Program-made: the position numbers and the translations under genes | Source of the DNA: Vibrio gallicus | GTDB taxonomy: Bacteria; Pseudomonadota; Gammaproteobacteria; Enterobacterales; Vibrionaceae | Length of the DNA stretch: 64,000 nt | Assembly: GCF_024346875.1 (NCBI RefSeq) | Contig: NZ_AP024871.1 | Span: forward strand, 1,302,001 to 1,366,000 | Direction: 5' to 3' | Notes under the pieces: generated by a model | Told to the model about the DNA's origin: nothing | Seen by the model: the letters and a program-made list of their open reading frames with translations, nothing else | The model's database searches: none | Shown: positions 1 to 6,735 of the stretch, piece after piece | Position numbering within the stretch: position 1 is the stretch's first letter | Layout of the letters: each line of letters opens with the position of its first letter

Positions 1-480
1 TGTTCCTCGCGAAGGATCACCAAGAATGACACTGTTGTTACTCACCCCTCTGATCACCACAAAGTGCATATAGCCATCAAAGTTAACCAGAGTGATCCCA
101 GGTACACTGAGTTCACGTAACTTTTCAAGGCTGATCCTAAATCCGTCTGCTTTAAGCCCTTTTGACTCTAAATAAAGCTTCATATCTAGCAAAGAGAAGC
201 CTTTTTTGTTTATGACGGATTTGTCCCCTTTACTGTACATTTCATCAAATATTTGTTGCTCTTTAACCGGCCTTTGATAATGAAAATGCAACAGCGATGC
301 TAGCGCAGCAGAACCACAACTAAAATCAAACTGTTGGCGGTACACATCTCCAAAAATCAATTCTTTGTAGCTTTGTACTGGAACTGAGTAATTGGCTCGA
401 TGTGGTAAAAAGTCGATAGCAAAGGTGGATGTCGACAGTGTCAGCATCCACCCTATAACGCTCAATTTAATAACTGTCAT
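1..480 (-). CDS. C39-like cysteine peptidase, FapD-type (partial, runs off left edge)
   Basis: The reading frame stays open from an ATG at 480 to base 1, giving 160 residues with no stop, so the 3' end lies outside the window. Residues 1-21 form a signal peptide. A peptidase C39-like core follows: Cys55 in DFSCGSAALA, His139 in GYMHFVVIRG and Asp155 in ILGDPSRG give a plausible complete Cys-His-Asp triad. C39 domains cleave double-glycine leaders when fused to ABC exporters. A stand-alone secreted C39 peptidase, FapD, is part of the Pseudomonas Fap functional-amyloid operon. The gene starts 4 bases after a small secreted protein with an amyloid-like motif, so an FapD-type role in processing or exporting the two upstream products is inferred. 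Only a weak SD is visible, which suggests coupled translation. Confidence 0.8.
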   Translation of the reverse strand, partial: MTVIKLSVIGWMLTLSTSTFAIDFLPHRANYSVPVQSYKELIFGDVYRQQFDFSCGSAALASLLHFHYQRPVKEQQIFDEMYSKGDKSVINKKGFSLLDMKLYLESKGLKADGFRISLEKLRELSVPGITLVNFDGYMHFVVIRGVSNNSVILGDPSRGT

Positions 481-484
481 AACG

Positions 485-808
485 TTACTTAATTGTCAGG
501 TTTACAACGGTTGAGTTCTGTATCAGAACATTATTACCTGTGTTTTGAATAACACTCGAAATACCTGAACTATCCGCAAAGGCACCTGAAGACAGGATAT
601 TACTACCATTGACTGTATTTTTAGCCACGTTACCCGTACTTATGCCATCGACGTCAGAAGCCAAACTGGTGAAGTCTAAATCTAAGTGTTGCTTCCCCCT
701 AGATTGCTCCATGACGTCGATAGTTACAGCCGAATCAGGCAACGCGATCTCTTCACCGTACACAGAAAAGGTAACTAACAAACTGATAGTACACAGTGTC
801 GAACGCAT
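485..808 (-). CDS. Small secreted protein with Fap/curlin-like C-terminal motif
   Basis: This 107-residue protein has a signal peptide (about residues 1-18) and a Ser/Asn/Val-rich body. Its C-terminal half carries the motif SGISSVIQNTGNNVLIQNS, preceded by an NTVNG element. The same arrangement ends the protein encoded just upstream (NTLNG then SGITTVAQNSGANSLVQQS). Asn/Gln-rich motifs of this type are known in Fap amyloid subunits and resemble curlin repeats. The protein has no cysteines in its mature part and only one motif copy. It could be a minor subunit or nucleator, by analogy with FapB or CsgB; that role is inferred. The start has a strong SD (AGGAGAGAG). It sits 21 bases after the upstream gene and 4 bases before the C39 peptidase, so the three genes form one operon. 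Confidence 0.75.
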   Translation of the reverse strand: MRSTLCTISLLVTFSVYGEEIALPDSAVTIDVMEQSRGKQHLDLDFTSLASDVDGISTGNVAKNTVNGSNILSSGAFADSSGISSVIQNTGNNVLIQNSTVVNLTIK

Positions 809-829
809 CGCTCTCTCCTAATGGTAACC

Positions 830-1513
830 CTAGTCAGTATGCAGACTAGCATTGGTATTTACAGATTGCTGAACTAAGGAATTAGCCCCTGAGTTCTGTG
901 CAACAGTAGTAATACCTGACACATTATCCATACCATTCAAGGTATTCGAAGCACTCAGCCCCATTCCAGCGCCACTAGATTTTTGACCGCGTTTGTAGCC
1001 TTGTCCCGCAGAGCCTAGGTCAATATCGTTATCATCTACCTCACCGTTGAGCTCGGAATTCGCCACAACAAAGTTTGCTTCAACATCTAAATCAAAGGTG
1101 GTTTCATGTCGGCTATCGTGATTAAAGCTATCTTTAATATCAACATTTTTACTTGAATCAGAATCAATATTGAAGCTATCTTTAACATCAAGATTTTTAC
1201 TCGAATCAGATTCTATATCGAGATTCTTACTTGAATCAGAGGTGATATCAGAATCAATATTAAAGCTATCATCAACGCTCGCAGTGGTACTCTGGTCTGA
1301 GTTATCACTACTGTCTGAGCTATCGTTGTAGCTGCCTTGTGCATTAGCGCTATCTGACCATTGTTTATTGCTATTACCATCATCAACATAGTTTTCCACT
1401 TCGGTACTTGAAGGGTCGCTTGAGCCCCCTTTTTTATAATCGGCCAAGACGCTGCCACTGAATAAAAACGCTGCTGATAATGCGATAGCTATACCTGTTT
1501 TATTAAAAGTCAT
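830..1513 (-). CDS. Secreted repeat protein with Fap/curlin-like C-terminal motif; candidate amyloid subunit
   Basis: From the ATG at 1513 (SD AAAGGGG eight bases upstream) the protein has 227 residues. A longer ATG frame from 1558 exists but would bury the signal peptide. Residues 1-24 are a signal peptide (cleavage near VLA/DY). Residues 25-80 are low complexity and rich in Ser, Asp and Asn. Residues 82-145 contain imperfect tandem units built on DSFNIDSDSSKNVDIK. Residues 188-222 carry SGITTVAQNSGANSLVQQS, shared with the next gene. There are no cysteines. Size, acidity, repeats and position first in an operon with a C39 peptidase fit a functional-amyloid matrix protein related to Fap, though similarity outside the motif cannot be judged here. 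The divergent VpsT/CsgD-like regulator probably controls it (inference). Confidence 0.7.
   Translation of the reverse strand: MTFNKTGIAIALSAAFLFSGSVLADYKKGGSSDPSSTEVENYVDDGNSNKQWSDSANAQGSYNDSSDSSDNSDQSTTASVDDSFNIDSDITSDSSKNLDIESDSSKNLDVKDSFNIDSDSSKNVDIKDSFNHDSRHETTFDLDVEANFVVANSELNGEVDDNDIDLGSAGQGYKRGQKSSGAGMGLSASNTLNGMDNVSGITTVAQNSGANSLVQQSVNTNASLHTD
1112..1270 (-). repeat. In-frame tandem repeats (16-codon unit) in the candidate amyloid gene
   Basis: Residues 82-134 of the encoded protein repeat DSFNIDS and SDSSKN(L/V)D(I/V)(K/E) several times. One clear full unit is 48 bases (16 codons), with shorter partial copies beside it. At DNA level, near-identical stretches begin around 1125 and 1173 and a third around 1262. 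Repeat tracts like this expand and contract by slippage or recombination, so copy number may vary between strains. Confidence 0.8.
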
Positions 1514-2068
1514 TGCATTTACCCCTTTGTGCCTAGCTAGTTCAGTTGAATAAATCATACAAACTCATTCGTCCCCCTTCGTTCATTAGGGAACAGTCGA
1601 CAGTATAGGTCGATTAAAACAACAATTTTTGCTCTGAACATTCGGCCAAAGGCGCATAGCCCAATGGCTAGGGTAAACGGTGAATTTTTACCTTATTATT
1701 CAACAGGTTAAACGTGGGATCTATTGATGTTTATATGAGTATGATATTAGTACCTAAAGCCGTATGACGAAGGTTGATTCAAGGCTCTGCTTCATTAGCT
1801 CACCAGTTGCTGATTGTCAGCACAGCTTGGGCCATTTTCCATACAAATTTCAATCGTTTGCCAATAACAAGGCTGAAAAAAGGTTGAATTTTAGCAAATA
1901 AAAGTCTGTGAAATTTCCCTATTATGTACTCTCTTTGAGGCTGTTCTAATACAGCTAGGTAGGTAGGAATCCATTATTGAACTATATTTTATGCATAATA
2001 ATTTTTTAATGGCTAGGTTTGGTAACGAAGCTAAAATCCTTCGTTCGGTGTACCGAACAAATTATATT
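1514..2068. promoter_or_regulatory. Divergent intergenic control region of the amyloid-like operon and its regulator
   Basis: About 555 bases separate the start of the repeat-protein gene from the chosen start of the divergent LuxR-type gene. No convincing gene lies here. It is AT-rich. It contains an inverted repeat TGCTGA-TTG-TCAGCA at 1808-1822 and a stronger one at 2043-2058. The length and divergence suggest several regulator sites, as in csgD and vps control regions, but I could not assign a specific binding protein or promoter with confidence. Confidence 0.5.
2043..2058. promoter_or_regulatory. Inverted repeat just before the chosen start of the LuxR-type regulator
   Basis: GTTCGGTGTACCGAAC has perfect 6-base arms around a 4-base centre. 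It ends 10 bases before the ATG at 2069. It could be an operator or a hairpin in the 5' leader that limits ribosome access. If translation really starts at the upstream ATG at 1991, the repeat would be coding sequence instead. Confidence 0.45.
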
Positions 2069-2698
2069 ATGGAAACACGACACCTTTTGATCCTTGCAGA
2101 GAAGAGTATGCAAACAGGTCTACTAGAGCAGCAGGTTTCTACCATACCTCATCTTGAAGTACGCGTTTTGTTGCCCGTAGAGGCGGTATTTAAAAGCCAT
2201 AACCTGCTCACCGATTTAGTTTTGATCGATTACGACTATCTAATCGAGCTTGAAAGGCGCGCATTAGTCCCTGATTTCGATATGCTAGATTGGCCTTTAT
2301 TGATACACAACGTGCCATGCGAACGCTACGATCAAAAACTACTACGTTGGAAAATCCTAAAAGGCTTACTTTTACAAACAGCAAACCTTGAGCATATTAA
2401 CGAGAGTATTGAGTATATTTTCGAGGGGGGATTATGGCTTCCAAGGCCATTTATGGAAACCTTACTGCGTCATTATCGTACTTCCGGTGAGTCGGAGACT
2501 GCAACGCACTCCGAGCTAACCTTTAGAGAGAAGCAAGTGCTAGAACTATTGGCCTATGGTATCTCTAATCAAAAAATCGCCAGCCAGTTATTTTTATCAG
2601 AAAGCACCGTCAAGAGCCATATCTATAAACTATATCGAAAGCTAGGGGTGCACTCTCGACAAGACGCAATAAAGTACGCTCGTAGAAATGGGTACTAA
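2069..2698 (+). CDS. LuxR-family regulator of the VpsT/CsgD type, probable c-di-GMP responder
   Basis: The ATG at 2069 gives 209 residues beginning METRHLLILAEKSMQ, which aligns with the N-terminus of CsgD; an upstream ATG at 1991 would add 26 unrelated residues. The N-terminal part resembles a degenerate receiver domain. The C-terminal part (about 144-205) is a LuxR/GerE helix-turn-helix: LTFREKQVLELLAYG then ISNQKIASQLFLSESTVKSH. Residues 123-126 are WLPR, a near match to the W[F/L/M][T/S]R motif by which V. cholerae VpsT binds cyclic di-GMP, whereas CsgD has a different sequence there. VpsT and CsgD control biofilm matrix genes. Position opposite the amyloid-like operon suggests direct control of it. 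Family call is firm; the c-di-GMP and target claims are inferred. Confidence 0.85.
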   Translation: METRHLLILAEKSMQTGLLEQQVSTIPHLEVRVLLPVEAVFKSHNLLTDLVLIDYDYLIELERRALVPDFDMLDWPLLIHNVPCERYDQKLLRWKILKGLLLQTANLEHINESIEYIFEGGLWLPRPFMETLLRHYRTSGESETATHSELTFREKQVLELLAYGISNQKIASQLFLSESTVKSHIYKLYRKLGVHSRQDAIKYARRNGY

Positions 2699-2831
2699 CC
2701 ACCCCTGAACGAAAACCAAATCGCAACAATAAACACCCATTGCATTAAAAAAAACTAAACATATACCGCTAAGTGTGTAATATAGAAGATGAAATTCGAT
2801 TATTTTTGGAGCTTGAAAGGGAAATCAGCCA

Positions 2832-3386
2832 ATGAAAAAAATCCTTCTAACCTTGCCACTGGTATTTGCAACATCAACCATAGCCCACGCTGCTGACAAC
2901 GCCACCTTCTCTCATTTTTACGGTGGCCTAAAATTAGGTTCTTCGAGCTTTGGAGACTTGGGATCTGGTGTTACTGACGTCACTGATGTCGATGATAGCG
3001 CCTTCTCTTGGGGGGTATTTGCCGGTATTCAGGCACTGCCTTGGCTTGCATTTGAACTCGGTTATCACAACTTAGGTGAGATAGATCTTAAAGATGTGTC
3101 GGGCAGTTATGATGCTCAAGCATTAACCTTCACTGCTAAGGCATCTTATGAGGTTGCAGAAAAGGTGTCTATCTTCGGTAAAATGGGGACTCAGGCATAT
3201 GAGTGGAATGCAAATGGTGACAATGTACGTGAAGACGAAAAAAATTGGTCACCACATTTAGGCGCTGGTCTAGAATACCAGTTTGCCAATAATTGGTCTG
3301 GTACATTTGAATACACATGGTATGACGATATTGGCGGGCCAGACGTTAATTACTTTGGTATCTCGGCTATCTATCACTGGAAATAA
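2832..3386 (+). CDS. OmpA-like outer-membrane beta-barrel protein
   Basis: This 184-residue protein has a signal peptide (1-20, ending IAHA) and then alternating amphipathic strands such as FYGGLKLGSS, WGVFAGIQALPWLAFELGYH and LGAGLEYQFANNWSGTFEYTW. This is the pattern of a small 8-stranded barrel of the OmpA/OMP_b-brl group, without the C-terminal OmpA peptidoglycan-binding domain. The last residues are YHWK rather than a terminal Phe, which is slightly unusual for a barrel. It lies 133 bases downstream of the VpsT/CsgD-like gene in the same direction with its own SD, so it may be a separate unit. A structural or adhesion role at the surface is possible; no specific function can be read from the sequence. 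Confidence 0.8.
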   Translation: MKKILLTLPLVFATSTIAHAADNATFSHFYGGLKLGSSSFGDLGSGVTDVTDVDDSAFSWGVFAGIQALPWLAFELGYHNLGEIDLKDVSGSYDAQALTFTAKASYEVAEKVSIFGKMGTQAYEWNANGDNVREDEKNWSPHLGAGLEYQFANNWSGTFEYTWYDDIGGPDVNYFGISAIYHWK

Positions 3387-3396
3387 TACCTTAATC

Positions 3397-3418
3397 TTAG
3401 CGCCCAATTGGGCGCTAA
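3397..3418 (+). terminator. Perfect 22-base palindrome after the OmpA-like gene
   Basis: A perfect inverted repeat with GC-rich arms (AGCGCCC / GGGCGCT) around AATT begins 10 bases after the stop codon. It is followed by a short T-rich stretch. It is probably the transcription terminator of the barrel gene, although the U tract is weak. It could also protect the mRNA 3' end. Confidence 0.6.
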
Positions 3419-3451
3419 TTTATGTTAACGATAGCTCGCTTCCGAACCCGC

Positions 3452-3925
3452 TTATGGACGCAGTCCAAGCATCACCTTACCATCCGACTTAAACCATAGT
3501 GCTTGCTTGCGACGACGACCGAGTAAAATGGGGCCATCATCAAAGAATAGAAAGTTTTTCCAGTGACGCTTGAATACGCCCCAAGACGTTTGTACGACAT
3601 TATATTTTTCGTAGCAAAAATAAACCGTGACGTCATCTTGCCAATCTATATGCTGCACAATTTCAGCTGGCATATCTGCACTGTCTGCATCCCAACACTG
3701 CATCCAATCAATCGTGTTTTTCCAAGACGAGGATTGCGCTGGCCAATCTTTGCTGCTCAATCGCTCTGCATCTGGGCTTAGCTTACTGACACTTTCCTTC
3801 CAAAACTCAGCACTACGCGCTTGAGTCATTGGTTTTATCATCGTCAAGTCTTGTTCAGGTATTGGTAAAGAATTATGAGTAAAAATCCATTTACGTGAGT
3901 ATTCGTTTATCGATAAATAAGCCAT
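3452..3925 (-). CDS. DUF2947-like protein of unknown function
   Basis: The 157-residue protein is soluble, rich in Trp (9 residues) and charged residues, with no signal peptide or membrane segment. The patterns RKWIFTHNSLPIPEQDL, TVYFCYEKYNVVQTSWGVFK and FLFFDDGPILLGRRRKQA match my memory of the Vibrio DUF2947 family, whose members are of similar length. No enzymatic motif is recognisable. It is last in a minus-strand run tyrR, GNAT, HD, DUF2947-like and starts only 1 base after the HD gene stop, so it is co-transcribed. Confidence 0.7.
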   Translation of the reverse strand: MAYLSINEYSRKWIFTHNSLPIPEQDLTMIKPMTQARSAEFWKESVSKLSPDAERLSSKDWPAQSSSWKNTIDWMQCWDADSADMPAEIVQHIDWQDDVTVYFCYEKYNVVQTSWGVFKRHWKNFLFFDDGPILLGRRRKQALWFKSDGKVMLGLRP

Positions 3926-3926
3926 A

Positions 3927-4529
3927 TTAGTCGTCTTTTAACCAGCCGTTTTGTACGGCTTCATTGATCATCTGTAGTGCTTTGTTCCACAATGTTTTTG
4001 AGCCTTGTTCTATACGCCCATTGATTGCAATAACCTGACTGCGCTTGACGCCATGCTCTACCCAGCTTTGACCGTTATTGTGGTAGTTCAATAGCATAGG
4101 AATAAACCGATCTAGGGCTTTGGCAAATTTGGCATTTTCCGTTTCCGCCGCTTCAAACTCATCCCAGACAGCGCGTAAAGTCTGACTTTGATCTTTAGGC
4201 AATAAGCCAAACAATCGGTCGGCGGCTTGTAATTCATTTTGCTGTTGCTGTTGCGATGCGACTGTGTCGTATACAAAGGTATCGCCCGCATCGATCTCTA
4301 CAATATCGTGCAGAAGTAACATCTTAAGCACCGTTGCTATATCCACTTCAGAATTAGCATGCTCTTGAATAAGCAGCGCCATGGTTGCCACATGCCAACT
4401 GTGCTCAGCACTGTTCTCTTCTCGACCATTTGCACTTTTCACTCGCGTACGGCGAAGTACACTTTTAAGTTGATCTAGCTCCATCAACATAGAAAGTTGT
4501 TGGTCTAGTCGGTTTTCAGGTGACATCAT
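3927..4529 (-). CDS. HD-domain phosphohydrolase (HD_3 / HDDC2-like)
   Basis: This 200-residue protein shows an HD metal-binding core: His43 in NSAEHSWH, the His74-Asp75 doublet in LLLHDIVEIDAGDT, and a later Asp in ALDRFIPMLLN. The overall pattern resembles human HDDC2 and bacterial HD_3 proteins. These are related to YfbR, a 5'-deoxynucleotidase acting on dNMPs. Nucleotide monophosphate hydrolysis is therefore the likely activity, but the substrate is inferred. The start ATG overlaps the stop of the upstream acetyltransferase gene by 4 bases, and DUF2947 follows after 1 base, so translation is coupled. An alternative start at the second Met would change little. Confidence 0.8.
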   Translation of the reverse strand: MMSPENRLDQQLSMLMELDQLKSVLRRTRVKSANGREENSAEHSWHVATMALLIQEHANSEVDIATVLKMLLLHDIVEIDAGDTFVYDTVASQQQQQNELQAADRLFGLLPKDQSQTLRAVWDEFEAAETENAKFAKALDRFIPMLLNYHNNGQSWVEHGVKRSQVIAINGRIEQGSKTLWNKALQMINEAVQNGWLKDD

Positions 4530-5113
4530 GATTTCTTAGTCCAATTCTGATCAACCAAAGAGGTTAACACGTGGTCTTGCCACTTCCCATCGATTAATAG
4601 GTAATCTTTAGCAAAGCCTTCTTGCTCAAATCCTAATCCGTATAACACACGTTGGCTTTTGGTATTATGTGGCATAAATGCAGCTTGTATACGATGAACA
4701 TTCCGTTGTTCAAAGACATACTGCAATGCCCTAGTCAACGCCTGCTTCATAATCCCCTTTCCTTGCCATTGTTCATCCAATGAATAACCTAGGTTGCAAG
4801 CATGAAATGGGTAGCCACAAATATTACTAAAAGAAATAATACCAAGCACTTGTTGCTCTGTTTCATCAAGGATCATGAAGTAAAGGCTTTGCGATAACTT
4901 CTCTAATTCAACCAAATGATGAATTTTAAACTTCCAACCTGATTCAGTATAGAAACTCTCATCGCGCACAGGATCCCAAGGCTTAAGGAATGCACGATTA
5001 CGTTGGAAGTACGCAGCAAGTATATCTGCATCATTTTTCCGTGCTGAACGAACTGTATAGGGAAATTCATCATTCGCACTATGCACAACAATGGCCTTAG
5101 TCGTAAACAGCAT
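4526..5113 (-). CDS. RimJ/RimL-type GNAT N-acetyltransferase
   Basis: The protein has 195 residues with the GNAT acetyl-CoA site at about 106-130 (LGYSLDEQWQGKGIMKQAL, containing Q-x-x-G-K-G). It also has the RimJ/SpeG-like C-terminal pattern HRIQAAFMPHNTKSQRVL, GFEQEGFAKDYLLIDGKWQDH. Such enzymes acetylate the N-terminal residue of ribosomal proteins or other amines; the substrate cannot be told from the sequence. The gene overlaps the end of tyrR by a TAATG junction (1 base) and the following HD gene by 4 bases. It is therefore translationally coupled in the tyrR operon. Confidence 0.85.
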   Translation of the reverse strand: MLFTTKAIVVHSANDEFPYTVRSARKNDADILAAYFQRNRAFLKPWDPVRDESFYTESGWKFKIHHLVELEKLSQSLYFMILDETEQQVLGIISFSNICGYPFHACNLGYSLDEQWQGKGIMKQALTRALQYVFEQRNVHRIQAAFMPHNTKSQRVLYGLGFEQEGFAKDYLLIDGKWQDHVLTSLVDQNWTKKS

Positions 5114-6654
5114 TATTTTTTTCCAATTCCGTAATCACGCAGCTTATTAGCTATAGAAGTATGAGAAACCGACAGTCGCTTGGCCAGCTTGCGGCTTGAT
5201 GGAAAGGCTTGATATAACTTATCCAATACCGCTGATTCATGTCGCTTCATGATCTGATCAAGTGACCCTTCTAAATCAAACTTAGTCTCAGATACCGATA
5301 AGCTCTCAATATTAGGTAGATTGAAATGATCAGTCTTTAACACCTTACCATCAAGTTGGGTAAGTGCTCGCAGCACCGCATTGTCAAATTCACGAATATT
5401 ACCCGGCCATGGATAGCTGGCTAAGGTTTCAACTACATTGCTATCGACCACAGGCTTTTCAAGTCCAAGTTGCGTTGCGTACTTAGCCACAAACATATCC
5501 AATAAAGCGTCAATATCAGAGAGACGCTCGCGCAGCGGTGGAATATGCAGGTTTAGAACGTTTAATCTAAAATAGAGGTCTTCGCGAAAACGCCCTGACT
5601 CTATCAGCTGCTCTAAGGTATGTTTTGTCGAAGCGATGACTCGTACGTTGACATGCACCTCTTCATCTTCACCAACACGTCTAAAGGTTCCATCTTGCAA
5701 AAACCTTAGTAGCTTACTCTGTAATAGCGGTGACATCTCGCCAATTTCGTCGAGAAATACAGTCCCTCCATCCGCCGTTTCAAAGATCCCCTTCGGTGGG
5801 TTAGCACTATTTGAAGATGATACTCGCCCAAACAATTCAGATTCAGCCACATCATCAGGTATCGACGCACAACTCAATACGATAAAAGGTTTCTGGGCGC
5901 GGCTAGAGCGAGCGTGGCACGCCCGTGCCAGCATCTCCTTACCAGTACCCGTGTCTCCTTCAATCAATAGAGGCTGGTCGAGCAAGGCCAATTTCTTTGC
6001 TTGGATAATTAACGCTTTATGACGATTAGATATACCAACAAAATGCTCAAAACCAAGCGGGTTATCTGTCGAAGATAGATCTAGTGCACCTAACTTTATA
6101 TTCGATTGACTAAGCTGCAATACAGCACTTGCTAAGATTGGGGATTGTTGATGGCCTTCAACATATACAGGAATTATCTCTAGCTGATAATCTATGCCTC
6201 TAACAACGGTCCGATGCTTTTCCCGCTGACATTGGCTGCCAACCCATTGTTCATAATGAAACTTGGGCAGCACCGTATTCACAGAAACATCCAACAACTC
6301 ATCTTCTGCAACATTAAATAACTGACAGGCCGACTGATTAGCCATGTCGACATGGCCGCGATTATTGACCGACAATAGTGGCTCAGAAAGAGAATTAAAC
6401 AGAGCGGTAAGCTCGGTGCTTTTACGCTCAGAAGGCATAAACGGGATGCGTCTAACATCTTCAACGCCATCAATCCGCCTGATCTGAGCCATTATATTAC
6501 TGAAAGACTCAAATTCTAATTCTGGAAAGTTGAGGTAGATGATCCCTATCGTATCAATTTCTATACCGCGCAAATCGATATTTTGTGTAGTGAGGATATC
6601 AAGTAGCTCTTGAGTCAGGCCGATGCGGTCTTCACACTGTACTTCTAGGCGCAC
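5113..6654 (-). CDS. tyrR: Transcriptional regulator TyrR
   Basis: The 513-residue product equals E. coli TyrR in length. It has an ACT domain (about 1-75, MRLEVQCEDRIGLTQELLD), a PAS domain (about 80-185), an AAA+ sigma54-type ATPase core with Walker A GDTGTGKE at 233-240 and Walker B VFLDEIGEM at 299-307, and a C-terminal helix-turn-helix ending RKLAKRLSVSHTSIANKLR. The GAFTGA loop that contacts sigma54 is missing, which is normal for TyrR because it works with sigma70. TyrR senses Tyr, Phe and Trp and controls aromatic amino-acid synthesis and transport. It starts with GTG behind SD AAGGGG. A TyrR box lies 17 bases upstream, suggesting autoregulation. The ycjX-ycjF-tyrR order is as in E. 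coli. Confidence 0.97.
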   Translation of the reverse strand: MRLEVQCEDRIGLTQELLDILTTQNIDLRGIEIDTIGIIYLNFPELEFESFSNIMAQIRRIDGVEDVRRIPFMPSERKSTELTALFNSLSEPLLSVNNRGHVDMANQSACQLFNVAEDELLDVSVNTVLPKFHYEQWVGSQCQREKHRTVVRGIDYQLEIIPVYVEGHQQSPILASAVLQLSQSNIKLGALDLSSTDNPLGFEHFVGISNRHKALIIQAKKLALLDQPLLIEGDTGTGKEMLARACHARSSRAQKPFIVLSCASIPDDVAESELFGRVSSSNSANPPKGIFETADGGTVFLDEIGEMSPLLQSKLLRFLQDGTFRRVGEDEEVHVNVRVIASTKHTLEQLIESGRFREDLYFRLNVLNLHIPPLRERLSDIDALLDMFVAKYATQLGLEKPVVDSNVVETLASYPWPGNIREFDNAVLRALTQLDGKVLKTDHFNLPNIESLSVSETKFDLEGSLDQIMKRHESAVLDKLYQAFPSSRKLAKRLSVSHTSIANKLRDYGIGKK

Positions 6655-6670
6655 GCTAACCCCTTTTGGG

Positions 6671-6688
6671 TGTCTAATTATTTTTACA
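6671..6688 (-). promoter_or_regulatory. TyrR box upstream of tyrR
   Basis: TGTCTAATTATTTTTACA matches TGTAAA-N6-TTTACA: the TTTACA half is perfect, the TGTCTA half matches at 4 of 6 positions, and the spacer is exactly 6. The critical G and C are 14 bases apart. It sits just upstream of the GTG start, as expected for tyrR autorepression, which is known in E. coli. Confidence 0.65.
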
Positions 6689-6735
6689 CCAGTGTCTTAA
6701 ATGCATCGCCTAGCGTCAAGAAATTTAAGTAAAAG

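Noticed and set aside
1112..1270. CRISPR-like spacing of repeats
   Set aside because: The repeats are in frame, imperfect and inside a secreted-protein gene, with no unique spacers or cas genes.
5636..6022. 128-residue plus-strand frame inside tyrR
   Set aside because: It is a shadow of the TyrR AAA domain and shows no independent coding signal.
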